A DNA stretch of 28,832 nt from JAWSUT01 sp033549345. Lineage in GTDB: Bacteria; Bacillota; Dethiobacteria; Dethiobacterales; Dethiobacteraceae. The stretch's first letter is position 1. Every line of letters begins with the position of its first letter. The stretch spans positions 1 through 28,832 of the forward strand of contig JAWSUT010000030.1 of the NCBI GenBank assembly GCA_033549345.1. Direction: 5' to 3'. The notes below the pieces were generated by a model. It ran no database searches. It had not been told where the DNA came from and saw only the letters and a program-made list of their open reading frames with translations. Positions 21,000-28,823 of the stretch are shown here, piece after piece. A program made the position numbers and the translations under genes.

Positions 21000-22523
21000 A
21001 TGGAATATGTCATTGAAATGATCAAGATTCGGAAGGAGTTTCCGGGTATCGTCGCCTGTGATGATATTACCCTCCAGTTGGCCAAGGGCGAGATTCATGC
21101 GCTGCTTGGTGAGAACGGTGCAGGGAAATCTACGCTTATGAGTATTTTGTTTGGCCTCTATCAGCCGGAGCGTGGTGTTATCCGGGTACGGGGGCAGGAG
21201 GTCCGCATCCCCAACCCGAATGTGGCCAATGACCTGGGTATTGGTATGGTGCACCAGCACTTTAAACTTGTAGATAACTTTACTGTTGCCGAAAATATTA
21301 TCCTGGGCAGTGAAAGCACCAGAGGCCTTGTGGTAGATATCCGTTCGGCCACAGCAAGAATCAGGGAACTTTCTGCTAGGTATGGTTTGAATGTCGACCC
21401 GGACGCCAAAATCTCTGACGTATCCGTGGGGATGCAGCAGCGTGTGGAGATTCTCAAAATGCTATACCGGAATGCTGAAATACTAATTTTTGATGAGCCG
21501 ACATCCGTGCTGACACCGCAGGAAGTACGGGAGCTGATGCAGATTATGCAGGGTCTGGTGGCTGAAGGCAAGTCAATTATTTTAATCACCCACAAGCTAA
21601 AAGAAATCAAAGCAATTGCCAATCGCTGTACAGTGATCCGTCGCGGTCAGCCTGTAGGTACGGTGGACGTGGCCTCCACACCGGAAGAAAAGCTGGCAGA
21701 GATGATGGTAGGGCGAAAAGTGCTGATGAAAGTAAATAAGGGGCCGGAAAACCTGGGCAAAGTCATCCTGCAATTGGAAAATACCTCTGTGCTAAACAAT
21801 CGCGGTGTACTCGGACTAAAAAAGTTCACTCTTGATGTGCGCTGTGGCGAGATTGTCGGCGTTGCAGGCGTAGACGGGAACGGACAGGCAGAACTTGTGG
21901 AGGCGGTTATTGGGCTCAGGCAGGTGGAAGATGGCAGGATCCTGCTCAATGGCAGGGATATAAAAGAGCTGCCGGTTCGGGAGCGTATCCGTCACGGCCT
22001 GGCTATGATCCCCGAGGACAGGCATAAATACGGCTTAATTCTGGACTATACCGTCGAGGATAATCTGGTACTTAAGGTCTATGACCGGGAGCCCTTCTCC
22101 AAAAAAGGCCTGCTAAACCGGGATGTGATTCATCGGCACGCAGAAAAAATTGTTAAGGAGTTTGATGTCCGGGCCGGGCAGGGTGCCGCAACCATGGCAC
22201 GCTCGCTTTCCGGCGGAAACCAGCAAAAAGCGATTGTTGGCCGGGAAATTGACCTGAATCCGGACTTACTGCTTGCGGTTCAACCAACCCGTGGCCTGGA
22301 TGTCGGTGCCATCGAATATATCCACAGGCGTATTATTGAGCAGCGGGACCAGGGGAAAGCCGTTCTTTTGGTTTCTTTGGAACTGGATGAAATCCTTGCT
22401 CTCTCAGACAGGATTGCCGTCATTAATGATGGTGAGTTAGTGGGAATTGTGCAGGCGGCAGCAACCAATGAGAATGAAGTGGGCTTAATGATGGCCGGTG
22501 TGAAAAAGGAGGCAGGCACGTGA
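21000..22523 (+). CDS. nupO: Nucleoside ABC importer, double ATP-binding protein
   Basis: A 507-residue protein with two ABC domains. The first has Walker A GENGAGKST, signature VSVGMQQRVEIL and Walker B ILIFDEPTSVLT. The second has a degenerate Walker A, GVDGNGQAEL, signature LSGGNQQKAIVGRE and LLLAVQPTRGLD in place of a standard Walker B. This asymmetry is normal for sugar/nucleoside (RbsA/NupO-type) ATPases. GGGGAGG precedes the ATG at 21000. The stop overlaps the GTG of the first permease by 4 bp. Confidence 0.93.
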   Translation: MEYVIEMIKIRKEFPGIVACDDITLQLAKGEIHALLGENGAGKSTLMSILFGLYQPERGVIRVRGQEVRIPNPNVANDLGIGMVHQHFKLVDNFTVAENIILGSESTRGLVVDIRSATARIRELSARYGLNVDPDAKISDVSVGMQQRVEILKMLYRNAEILIFDEPTSVLTPQEVRELMQIMQGLVAEGKSIILITHKLKEIKAIANRCTVIRRGQPVGTVDVASTPEEKLAEMMVGRKVLMKVNKGPENLGKVILQLENTSVLNNRGVLGLKKFTLDVRCGEIVGVAGVDGNGQAELVEAVIGLRQVEDGRILLNGRDIKELPVRERIRHGLAMIPEDRHKYGLILDYTVEDNLVLKVYDREPFSKKGLLNRDVIHRHAEKIVKEFDVRAGQGAATMARSLSGGNQQKAIVGREIDLNPDLLLAVQPTRGLDVGAIEYIHRRIIEQRDQGKAVLLVSLELDEILALSDRIAVINDGELVGIVQAAATNENEVGLMMAGVKKEAGT

Positions 22524-23578
22524 AGCTAACAGTAGGGAAAGAATATGTTCTGGCATTAATGGCCGTTATTCTTGGCCTGCTGGCCGGGGCCGCCTTAATG
22601 CTTGTCACCGGGAACAATCCCATAGAAGGCTATACGTTCCTTTTCCGCGGCGGGCTAATGAGTACGGAACGGATTGGTAATTCCCTGGCTACAGCTACGC
22701 CGCTGATTTTTACCGGCTTATCCGTGGCATTTGCTTTTCGTACAGGCCTGTTTAATATTGGTGCCTCGGGGCAGATGTTAATTGGCGGGCTTTGTGCCAC
22801 AGCACTGGGGCTGACGCTTGCTTTGCCTAAGTTTTTGCTCCTGCCGGTAATGATTCTGGCGGCTATGGCAGGCGGAGGGCTGTGGGCGGCACTTCCCGGT
22901 TGGCTAAAGGGCCGGTTTAATGTACATGAAGTTGTCTCGACGATTATGATGAACTGGATTGCCTACTGGACAGTCTTTTATACTGTACCGGCCTATTTTA
23001 AAGGTCCGTTCCTGGAAACCGAGTCCCAGCGGATTACTTATGCGGCGTCTTTAAAAGTTGACTGGTTGACAGATCTTTTTAACGGATCTTATATTAATTT
23101 GGGTATCTTCTTAGCCGTACTGTTTGTGCTCCTGTCGGCGTTTATTCTGGAAAGAACAACCCTGGGGTATGAATTGAAGGCAGTCGGTTATAACCGGTAT
23201 GCAGCGGAGTCTGCAGGCATTAGTGTAAACCGTAATATTATCTTGTCTATGACAATTGCCGGAGCTTTAGCAGGGTTAGCCGGCGCCACATTTTATGTTG
23301 GATACGCTTCGAACATGCAAATCGGTGTATTACCCCTCCACGGCTTTGACGGCATAGCGGTTTCGCTTTTGGGTGCAAACTCCCCTCTGGGAGTGCTGGG
23401 TGCCGCGCTGTTCTTCGGGCTTCTGCACACGGGTAAGGGTTTTATGAATGCAATGACACAGATTCCTCCGGAGATTGCCGATACAATTATCGCCACCATT
23501 ATTTATTTTGCTGCCACCAGTGTTTTAGTAGAGCGGTATTGGGACAGGGTGCGGTCAAAACGGGGAGGTGCGAGATAA
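22520..23578 (+). CDS. nupP: Nucleoside ABC importer permease 1
   Basis: A 352-residue permease of the BPD_transp_2 type with about nine to ten hydrophobic segments. Family marks are FAFRTGLFNIGASGQMLIGG and ELKAVGYNRYAAESAGISVN, the latter being the loop that contacts the ATPase. The start is GTG 22520, within the stop of the ATPase gene (GTGA). The second permease starts at 23580, one base after this stop. Confidence 0.92.
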   Translation: MKLTVGKEYVLALMAVILGLLAGAALMLVTGNNPIEGYTFLFRGGLMSTERIGNSLATATPLIFTGLSVAFAFRTGLFNIGASGQMLIGGLCATALGLTLALPKFLLLPVMILAAMAGGGLWAALPGWLKGRFNVHEVVSTIMMNWIAYWTVFYTVPAYFKGPFLETESQRITYAASLKVDWLTDLFNGSYINLGIFLAVLFVLLSAFILERTTLGYELKAVGYNRYAAESAGISVNRNIILSMTIAGALAGLAGATFYVGYASNMQIGVLPLHGFDGIAVSLLGANSPLGVLGAALFFGLLHTGKGFMNAMTQIPPEIADTIIATIIYFAATSVLVERYWDRVRSKRGGAR

Positions 23579-23579
23579 G

Positions 23580-24527
23580 ATGTGGAGTGTTATTGTCCAA
23601 ATATTTCCCTATGCGATTACCTTCACCATCCCTTTATTAATTACTGCACTGGGCGGTATGTACAGTGAACGAAGCGGAATCGTCAACATCGGTCTGGAAG
23701 GGTTAATGATTATCGGCATGTTTACCAGTGCACTGGTAATTTCCACGCTTGCGCCCGCCTATCCCACAACAGCCGTCTGGATCGGCCTGATGGCCGCGCT
23801 GATAATGGGGATGCTTTTTTCACTGCTGCATGCGTTTGCCTGTATCAGCCTGAATGCGAATCAGGTGATCAGCGGGATTGCCATTAACATGATTGCCGGC
23901 GCAGTAACCACCTATCTTGCCCGCAACATCACCGGCAGCGGCAATATTCATATTGTCCAGGGTCTGGCCAGAAGAAATATTCCGGTATTATCGCAAATTC
24001 CCATATTTGGCCGGTTGTTTTTTACTCAGACATATGCCACCACGTGGCTCGTCTTGGCCATCCTCCTGCTCTCTGTGTTTGTCCTGTATAAAACAGTATT
24101 CGGGCTGCGTCTGCGGGCCTGTGGTGAGCACCCCCACGCGGCGGATTCAGCCGGTATCAATGTGTACCGAATGCGCTACATCGGTGTCATGATTTCCGGA
24201 GCTTTTGCCGGGCTGGGCGGGGCTATTGTTATCGTCACCTACTCCGGTGAATTTAATGGTACAGCGGCAGGACTCGGTTTTCTGGCTCTGGCGGCCTTAA
24301 TTTTCGGCCAGTGGAAGCCACTGGGCATCCTGGGTGCCACGTTCTTTTTCGGCTTTGCCAGCACAGTGGCCAATGTCTCACAAGTCGTTCCCGCACTGGC
24401 AGCGATACCGGGGATTATCTTAAAAATCTCTCCCTACGTATTTACTCTGGTCGCTCTGGTCGTGTCGTCAAAATCCTCACAGGCACCAAAAGCTCTTGGT
24501 GAGATATATGACAAAGGGAAACGGTAG
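23580..24527 (+). CDS. nupQ: Nucleoside ABC importer permease 2
   Basis: A 315-residue permease. SERSGIVNIGLEGLMIIGMF and RACGEHPHAADSAGINVYRM are the family marks. The ATG at 23580 was chosen because GGGGAGG (23561-23567) lies at a proper distance; an in-frame GTG at 23568 is too close to it. It completes the operon, which should import purine nucleosides. A strong hairpin follows. Confidence 0.92.
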   Translation: MWSVIVQIFPYAITFTIPLLITALGGMYSERSGIVNIGLEGLMIIGMFTSALVISTLAPAYPTTAVWIGLMAALIMGMLFSLLHAFACISLNANQVISGIAINMIAGAVTTYLARNITGSGNIHIVQGLARRNIPVLSQIPIFGRLFFTQTYATTWLVLAILLLSVFVLYKTVFGLRLRACGEHPHAADSAGINVYRMRYIGVMISGAFAGLGGAIVIVTYSGEFNGTAAGLGFLALAALIFGQWKPLGILGATFFFGFASTVANVSQVVPALAAIPGIILKISPYVFTLVALVVSSKSSQAPKALGEIYDKGKR

Positions 24528-24537
24528 TTTAATAAAA

Positions 24538-24577
24538 ACACAAAGCGGCACCGGGAAACCCCGGTGCCGCTTTGTGT
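24538..24577 (+). terminator. Strong hairpin ending the nucleoside operon
   Basis: An 18-bp perfect stem, 24538-24555 with 24560-24577, loop AAAC. A T-rich but interrupted stretch follows (CTGTGTT), so it may act as a terminator or a 3'-end protector. Confidence 0.75.
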
Positions 24578-24656
24578 CTGTGTTACCGGTACGGCCCTTT
24601 TGCTGCAGCTTTCCCAAAAGTTGGCTGCAGATAAAAACAGACTTCATAAAAAAGGT

Positions 24657-24685
24657 TTGACATTTAGACAATTATCCCTTATCAT
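24657..24685 (+). promoter_or_regulatory. Promoter of the redox genes
   Basis: TTGACA (24657-24662) and TATCAT (24680-24685) are 17 bases apart. The predicted start, near 24692, lies inside the operator described next. Confidence 0.75.
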
Positions 24686-24689
24686 AAAG

Positions 24690-24706
24690 ATACCCCCCTA
24701 GGGTAT
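24690..24706. promoter_or_regulatory. CsoR/CstR-type operator over the transcription start
   Basis: ATACCCCCCTAGGGTAT is a GC-centred, AT-flanked palindrome (ATACCC facing GGGTAT). This form matches the operators of the CsoR/CstR/FrmR repressor family, which sense copper, persulfide or formaldehyde. It starts 5 bases after the -10 box, a position for repression. No regulator gene of that family lies in the window. Confidence 0.6.
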
Positions 24707-24729
24707 ATTTTTATTGAGGAGGAAACATA

Positions 24730-26214
24730 ATGAAACGTCCTAATTATTTTATTAAAACTGACAGAGCCTTTTCAGCGGCGAGGAAATCCGCGTGGCTTAT
24801 CACTTTAGCCGTGGCTATCGGAGGGCAATTTTACCCGCTCCTTGGACTTCTGGTACCATTTATCATGGTTGCCTTAATAGGTATGAGTCTGGTAAAGGGA
24901 CGGTACTGGTGTGGTAACTACTGCCCCCACGGGAGCTTTTTTGACTTTCTGCTGCTACCGGTAAGCAGAAACAAGAAAATTCCTACCCTGTTTACGTCAA
25001 AAATTACGGTTGTACTGTTTTTCCTGTTTTTTATGTTTAACCTGACACGGCGTTTTGTCATGGTGTTTCAAAATATCGAAAATATTTCTTTACCTCACAG
25101 TGTGGGCATGATTTTCTCCACCACGTATTTAATGGTACTCCTTGTCGGTGGTCTTTTGGCTGTATTATTCAACCCCAGGACATGGTGCCAGTTTTGCCCC
25201 ATGGGCTCTATCCAGACATTATCTTACAAACTGGGTAAAGCCACAGGCCTAACAGAGACCAGAGATGAAAAAGTTACCGTAGAGCATGCGGACCTTTGTC
25301 ACTCCTGCGGAAAATGTTCCCGGGTCTGCCCGATGCAGTTAACACCGTTTAAAGAGTTTGGCGAAGATAATAACCAGTTTGATGATGAAAAGTGCATTAA
25401 GTGCAGCACATGTGTTGAAAACTGTCCTGCGGGAATTCTGCAGCTGGCAACTGCCCAGAAGAGTAGAAAACTGCAGGAAGAAGCCGATTTAGACGGTTAT
25501 CAGGAAAGCGCCCATTACAAAGCGGAAATTATAAAAATAAAAGATTTAAACAAAGACGTTAAAGAGTATATTATCAGACTCATTGATCCCCCAACAATGA
25601 ACCTGACTCCGGGACAGTTTGTCTTAATCAAAATCGATAACGACTTGTCCAGGGCCTATACTATCTCCTCAGTTAACAAAGAAGCCACAGAAATCGGTAT
25701 CACAGTAAAAAAACTTGAAGACGGCTATGGTACCAATAAGCTTTTTACCAACTTTAAAGAAGGAGACCGCGTAGAGCTAAAAGGTCCTATGGGTAAAGAC
25801 CTCCGGATTGACCATAACAAAAAGAAGCTCTTGTTTGTGGCCAACGGTATCGGGATCACACCTTTTGCCGCAGCTGCACAAAACCTGTTAGAGTATAAGG
25901 ATAGCTACAACTTTACAGGTGATATCACACTCTTATACGGCGTCAGATATGAAGAAGACCTGATTTATGACGACCTTTTCACCAAGCTGGCAAATAAACA
26001 TGCCAACTTCCACTACTACAAAACACTGTCCCGGGAGGACAGCGATAAAGCAAGAAAAGGCTATGTAACAAACATCCTAAAAGAGATTGACCTTGATCAA
26101 GACACCACAGTATATATCTGCGGTACAAAAGCTATGGCAGACGATATTCGAAAAATCCTGATTGAGAAAGGCGTTCCCAAAGAATCTATCAGTTACGAGA
26201 ACTTTGCAGCATAG
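24730..26214 (+). CDS. Membrane polyferredoxin fused to a ferredoxin-NAD(P)H reductase-like domain
   Basis: A 494-residue fusion. Residues 15-170 hold about four membrane segments with NapH-type cysteines: CGNYCPHGS (C61, C65) and CQFCPMGS (C153, C156). Two 4Fe-4S ferredoxin motifs follow (C190, C193, C196, C200 and C222, C225, C228, C232). Residues about 262-494 are a flavin reductase: RAYTISS (308-314) binds FAD, ANGIGITPF (371-379) binds NAD(P)H, and VYICGTKAMADDI is near the end. It should carry electrons between NAD(P)H and a membrane or partner acceptor. AGGAGG precedes the ATG. Regulation by the operator upstream is likely. Confidence 0.88.
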   Translation: MKRPNYFIKTDRAFSAARKSAWLITLAVAIGGQFYPLLGLLVPFIMVALIGMSLVKGRYWCGNYCPHGSFFDFLLLPVSRNKKIPTLFTSKITVVLFFLFFMFNLTRRFVMVFQNIENISLPHSVGMIFSTTYLMVLLVGGLLAVLFNPRTWCQFCPMGSIQTLSYKLGKATGLTETRDEKVTVEHADLCHSCGKCSRVCPMQLTPFKEFGEDNNQFDDEKCIKCSTCVENCPAGILQLATAQKSRKLQEEADLDGYQESAHYKAEIIKIKDLNKDVKEYIIRLIDPPTMNLTPGQFVLIKIDNDLSRAYTISSVNKEATEIGITVKKLEDGYGTNKLFTNFKEGDRVELKGPMGKDLRIDHNKKKLLFVANGIGITPFAAAAQNLLEYKDSYNFTGDITLLYGVRYEEDLIYDDLFTKLANKHANFHYYKTLSREDSDKARKGYVTNILKEIDLDQDTTVYICGTKAMADDIRKILIEKGVPKESISYENFAA

Positions 26215-26235
26215 ATAAAATTTAATCAACAACAA

Positions 26236-26308
26236 GGCCATTATGATATACTAGAAGTCACAGCTATTTTAAAGATATGTAAGGAATTTAGGTGAAATCA
26301 TAATGGCC
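26236..26308 (+). promoter_or_regulatory. 12-bp inverted repeat covering the start codon of the flavoprotein
   Basis: GGCCATTATGAT (26236-26247) is perfectly complementary to ATCATAATGGCC (26297-26308), and the second arm contains the ATG at 26303. Folding would hide the start codon. The 49-base loop contains the ribosome site AGGTGA. Confidence 0.6.
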
Positions 26309-27715
26309 TCCACTTCTTTCTTTAATTCTCAAGCAGATATTATTGTCATTGGCTCAGGGTTTGCAGGGTTGGCTGCGGCCATTGAAGCCGCGGAAGCCGG
26401 CTCTTCGGTGATTGTGCTAGAAAAAATGATGGCACCGGGCGGCAACTCCGTCATTAGTGATGGTGGTATTGCAGCTCCGGGCACGAAATATCAAACTGAT
26501 GCGGGTATCTTTGATTCCCCCAAAAAAATGTACCAGGATATGATGGCTGCCGGTGAAGGGCTTAACTATCCGGAACTGGTCAAGGTTGTTACCGAAGGTG
26601 CCAAAGAGGCGTTTATATGGACCAGAGACTATTTAGGTGTGAAATATAAAAACAGAGTCGATACGTTTGGTGGTCATTCAGTAGCCCGCTGTTACACACC
26701 CGAAGAAATTTCCGGTTCGGCGCTTATCAAAAGGCAATTAATTCGTGTAAAGGAACTTAATGTTCCTATATATCTGGGAACGTATGTCAAATCCCTGATC
26801 CAGGACGACAACGGACGTGTTACCGGCGTTGAGATTATCGACGGCTATCGTTATAACCGCCCAAACAAAGGGACCGGAAAAACGATGACTGCTGCCAAAG
26901 CAGTAATCGTAGCATCAGGAGGCTTCGGCAGTGACGTGGCCTTCCGTCAGGCACAGGACCCCCGTCTGGACAACTCGCTGATGAGTACCAATAAACCGTT
27001 TGCCACTGCCGAAATATTGAAAGAATGCCTGAGAGTTGGTGCCAATCCGGTTCAACTTTCCAGAATCCAGTTGGGACCATGGGCTTCACCGGATGAAAAG
27101 GGATTTGGAGCGGGTCCATTATTTGGTGAATATGTAGTACTTCCCTACGGTATCCTTGTTGATCCTAAAACAGCAAAGCGTTTCGTGAACGAACTCAGTG
27201 ACCGGAAAACTCTGGCCGAAGCCCTGCTGAAACAAAACCACCCAGTTATTGGAATTGCAGATGAAGGTGCGGTTCAAGTTGCCGGCTGGGACCTATCCCG
27301 GGCACTCGCAAAAAAAGTTATCAAACCCTACGCATCCTTTGAAGCCCTGGCTCAAAGCTTTACAATAGACGCGACGGCATTAAAGTTAACCATGGCCAGG
27401 TTTAACAAGATGATTACCAATGGAAAAGATCATGACTTTCAGAAACCGATCTTAACTAACGCAGTGCCTTTAGAAAAGCCGCCATTTTATGCCATGCGGC
27501 TCTGGCCGAAAGTTCACTATACCATGGGAGGCATCCAGATAGATACCTCTGCCCGTGTAATTCACCGAGACCAGTACCCAATCCCGGGACTCTATGCCGC
27601 CGGCGAAGTCACCGGTGGCATTCACGGGGCGTGCAGACTCGGTAGCTGCGCCATCACCGAATGCCTGGTCATGGGCCGAATTGCAGGTAAAGACGCTGCA
27701 AAACTTCTGCAGTGA
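26303..27715 (+). CDS. FAD-dependent reductase, fumarate/urocanate reductase-like
   Basis: A 470-residue protein of the FAD_binding_2 family. VIGSGFAGLAAAIEAAEAG (15-33) binds FAD. Conserved active-site parts of the fumarate reductase group are KRFVNELSDR, VHYTMGG (H405) and GEVTGGIHGACRLGS (R445). The usual QxHPT motif is replaced by QLGPWASPDE, which recalls urocanate-reductase-like members, so the acceptor need not be fumarate. There is no signal peptide, no haem motif and no FMN-binding domain, so it should be cytosolic and receive electrons from a partner; the redox gene just upstream is the obvious one. The substrate is not known. Confidence 0.83.
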   Translation: MASTSFFNSQADIIVIGSGFAGLAAAIEAAEAGSSVIVLEKMMAPGGNSVISDGGIAAPGTKYQTDAGIFDSPKKMYQDMMAAGEGLNYPELVKVVTEGAKEAFIWTRDYLGVKYKNRVDTFGGHSVARCYTPEEISGSALIKRQLIRVKELNVPIYLGTYVKSLIQDDNGRVTGVEIIDGYRYNRPNKGTGKTMTAAKAVIVASGGFGSDVAFRQAQDPRLDNSLMSTNKPFATAEILKECLRVGANPVQLSRIQLGPWASPDEKGFGAGPLFGEYVVLPYGILVDPKTAKRFVNELSDRKTLAEALLKQNHPVIGIADEGAVQVAGWDLSRALAKKVIKPYASFEALAQSFTIDATALKLTMARFNKMITNGKDHDFQKPILTNAVPLEKPPFYAMRLWPKVHYTMGGIQIDTSARVIHRDQYPIPGLYAAGEVTGGIHGACRLGSCAITECLVMGRIAGKDAAKLLQ

Positions 27716-27815
27716 CTCAATCTTCACAGAATAGACTGGATTCGCTTTATAGCCTTAAAGTGCCAGCAGAGCCAATAAGCCTCTTAATTAAGAAAAAATG
27801 CATCGACTAAAAGAC

Positions 27816-27844
27816 TTGATTTTACTGACGGGATATGTTACTAT
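27816..27844 (+). promoter_or_regulatory. Promoter of the tRNA-Arg gene
   Basis: TTGATT (27816-27821) and TACTAT (27839-27844), 17 bases apart, 9 bases before the tRNA. The stretch 27716-27815 has nothing I recognise. Confidence 0.6.
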
Positions 27845-27852
27845 CATTTTAC

Positions 27853-27929
27853 GCGCCCGTAGCTCAGCCGGATAGAGTAACTGACTACGAATCAGGAGGT
27901 CGGAGGTTCGAATCCTCCCGGGCGCGCCA
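27853..27929 (+). tRNA. tRNA-Arg, anticodon ACG
   Basis: Acceptor arms GCGCCCG and CGGGCGC pair perfectly, the discriminator is G and the CCA is encoded (27927-27929). The anticodon loop CTACGAA gives ACG, and the T-loop is GGTTCGAATCC. The length is 77 nt. Its A34 should be changed to inosine by TadA, whose gene follows. Confidence 0.97.
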
Positions 27930-27942
27930 TTTAACAGCTAAC

Positions 27943-27969
27943 AATGCCAATGCATAGCGCATTGGCATT
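27943..27969 (+). terminator. Hairpin after the tRNA-Arg
   Basis: AATGCCAATGC (27943-27953) pairs perfectly with GCATTGGCATT (27959-27969), loop ATAGC. The T-run is short, so it may be a weak terminator, letting some transcription continue into tadA. Confidence 0.55.
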
Positions 27970-27998
27970 TATAAATTAAAGATAACTGAGGGATTACG

Positions 27999-28445
27999 GT
28001 GACCGATATCCATTTTATGAGGGAAGCGCTAGTCGAAGCTCTAAAAGCATTTGATAAAGGCGAAATACCCATCGGAGCCGTAATGGTCCGGGACGGGAAG
28101 ATTATTGCCCGTGACCACAACCGCCGTGAAGAAAACCACGATCCCACCGCTCACGCTGAAGTTTTGGTCATCAGGGAAGCAGGTAAAACCCTGGGTGGCT
28201 GGAGGCTGTCAGATTCCACCCTCTATGTGACCATCGAGCCCTGCCCGATGTGTGCCGGCGCTCTTGTCCAGGCTCGCGTGCCACGCCTTGTCTACGGCGC
28301 AGCCGACCCTAAGGCCGGTGCCGTACACTCACTCTATACCATTACCGAAGACCAACGGTTAAACCACCGCCTGGAAGTCACAGGCGACGTCCTGGCCGAA
28401 GAAGCGGCCAACCTGATGCGGCACTTTTTTAGAAGCCGCCGCTAA
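27999..28445 (+). CDS. tadA: tRNA-specific adenosine deaminase
   Basis: A 148-residue enzyme that deaminates adenosine 34 of tRNA-Arg(ACG) to inosine so that CGU, CGC and CGA codons can be read. HAE (H52, E54) and PCPMC (C82, C85) are the zinc and proton-shuttle residues of the cytidine-deaminase fold. The length is usual for TadA. The start is GTG 27999 after TGAGGGA. It lies between its substrate tRNA-Arg (70 bases upstream) and a tRNA-Ser gene 19 bases downstream. Confidence 0.95.
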   Translation: MTDIHFMREALVEALKAFDKGEIPIGAVMVRDGKIIARDHNRREENHDPTAHAEVLVIREAGKTLGGWRLSDSTLYVTIEPCPMCAGALVQARVPRLVYGAADPKAGAVHSLYTITEDQRLNHRLEVTGDVLAEEAANLMRHFFRSRR

Positions 28446-28464
28446 AAACCGATATCAATTTTAC

Positions 28465-28554
28465 GGAGAGATGGCCGAGTCCGGTTGAAGGCGCACGACT
28501 CGAAATCGTGTGACGGGAAACTGTCCGTGGGTTCGAATCCCACTCTCTCCGCCA
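28465..28554 (+). tRNA. tRNA-Ser, anticodon CGA
   Basis: Acceptor arms GGAGAGA and TCTCTCC, encoded CCA (28552-28554), a long variable arm as in class II tRNAs, and the anticodon loop CTCGAAA reading UCG. The length is 90 nt. It lies 19 bases after tadA and may share its transcript. Confidence 0.96.
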
Positions 28555-28563
28555 GGCATCTAT

Positions 28564-28598
28564 GCACCCTTAGCATACTAAAGCGAGGGTGCTTTTTT
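28564..28598 (+). terminator. Terminator of the tadA/tRNA-Ser transcript
   Basis: GCACCCT (28564-28570) pairs perfectly with AGGGTGC (28586-28592), followed by six T. It closes the tRNA cluster. From here to 28763 I see no gene. Confidence 0.88.
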
Positions 28599-28763
28599 GC
28601 GTCTATTTCACATAAATTTCACGTTATTTTCTTCACTTGTGAAATGAGCACAAAAAGGGGCTTAATCGCCCCAAATTGCTTTGTCTATTGTAGCAGTTAT
28701 TTGTTCCTGGACAGAACGTTCTACGTGGCCATTAACGTCCTGGGTGGATAATCCGGGGCAAAA

Positions 28764-28823
28764 TGAGCCACTGTTCCGGTAACCCAGAGCCAGGTATCCG
28801 GCGTTTTTGAGCCACCGTTCCGG
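28764..28823. repeat. Three 16-bp repeats at a 22-bp period, probable insertion-sequence end
   Basis: TGAGCCACTGTTCCGG (28764), a degenerate AGAGCCAGGTATCCGG (28786) and TGAGCCACCGTTCCGG (28808) start exactly 22 bp apart. Read on the other strand they give GTGGCTCA, a word that recurs in IS21-type ends and in the right end of the transposon at 4886. Regularly spaced binding sites are normal for the ends of IS21/Mu/Tn7-like elements. The rest of the element would lie beyond the window. Confidence 0.6.

Noticed and set aside
28485..28751. An 88-codon open frame on the plus strand
   Set aside because: It runs through the tRNA-Ser gene and its terminator and has no recognisable protein features.
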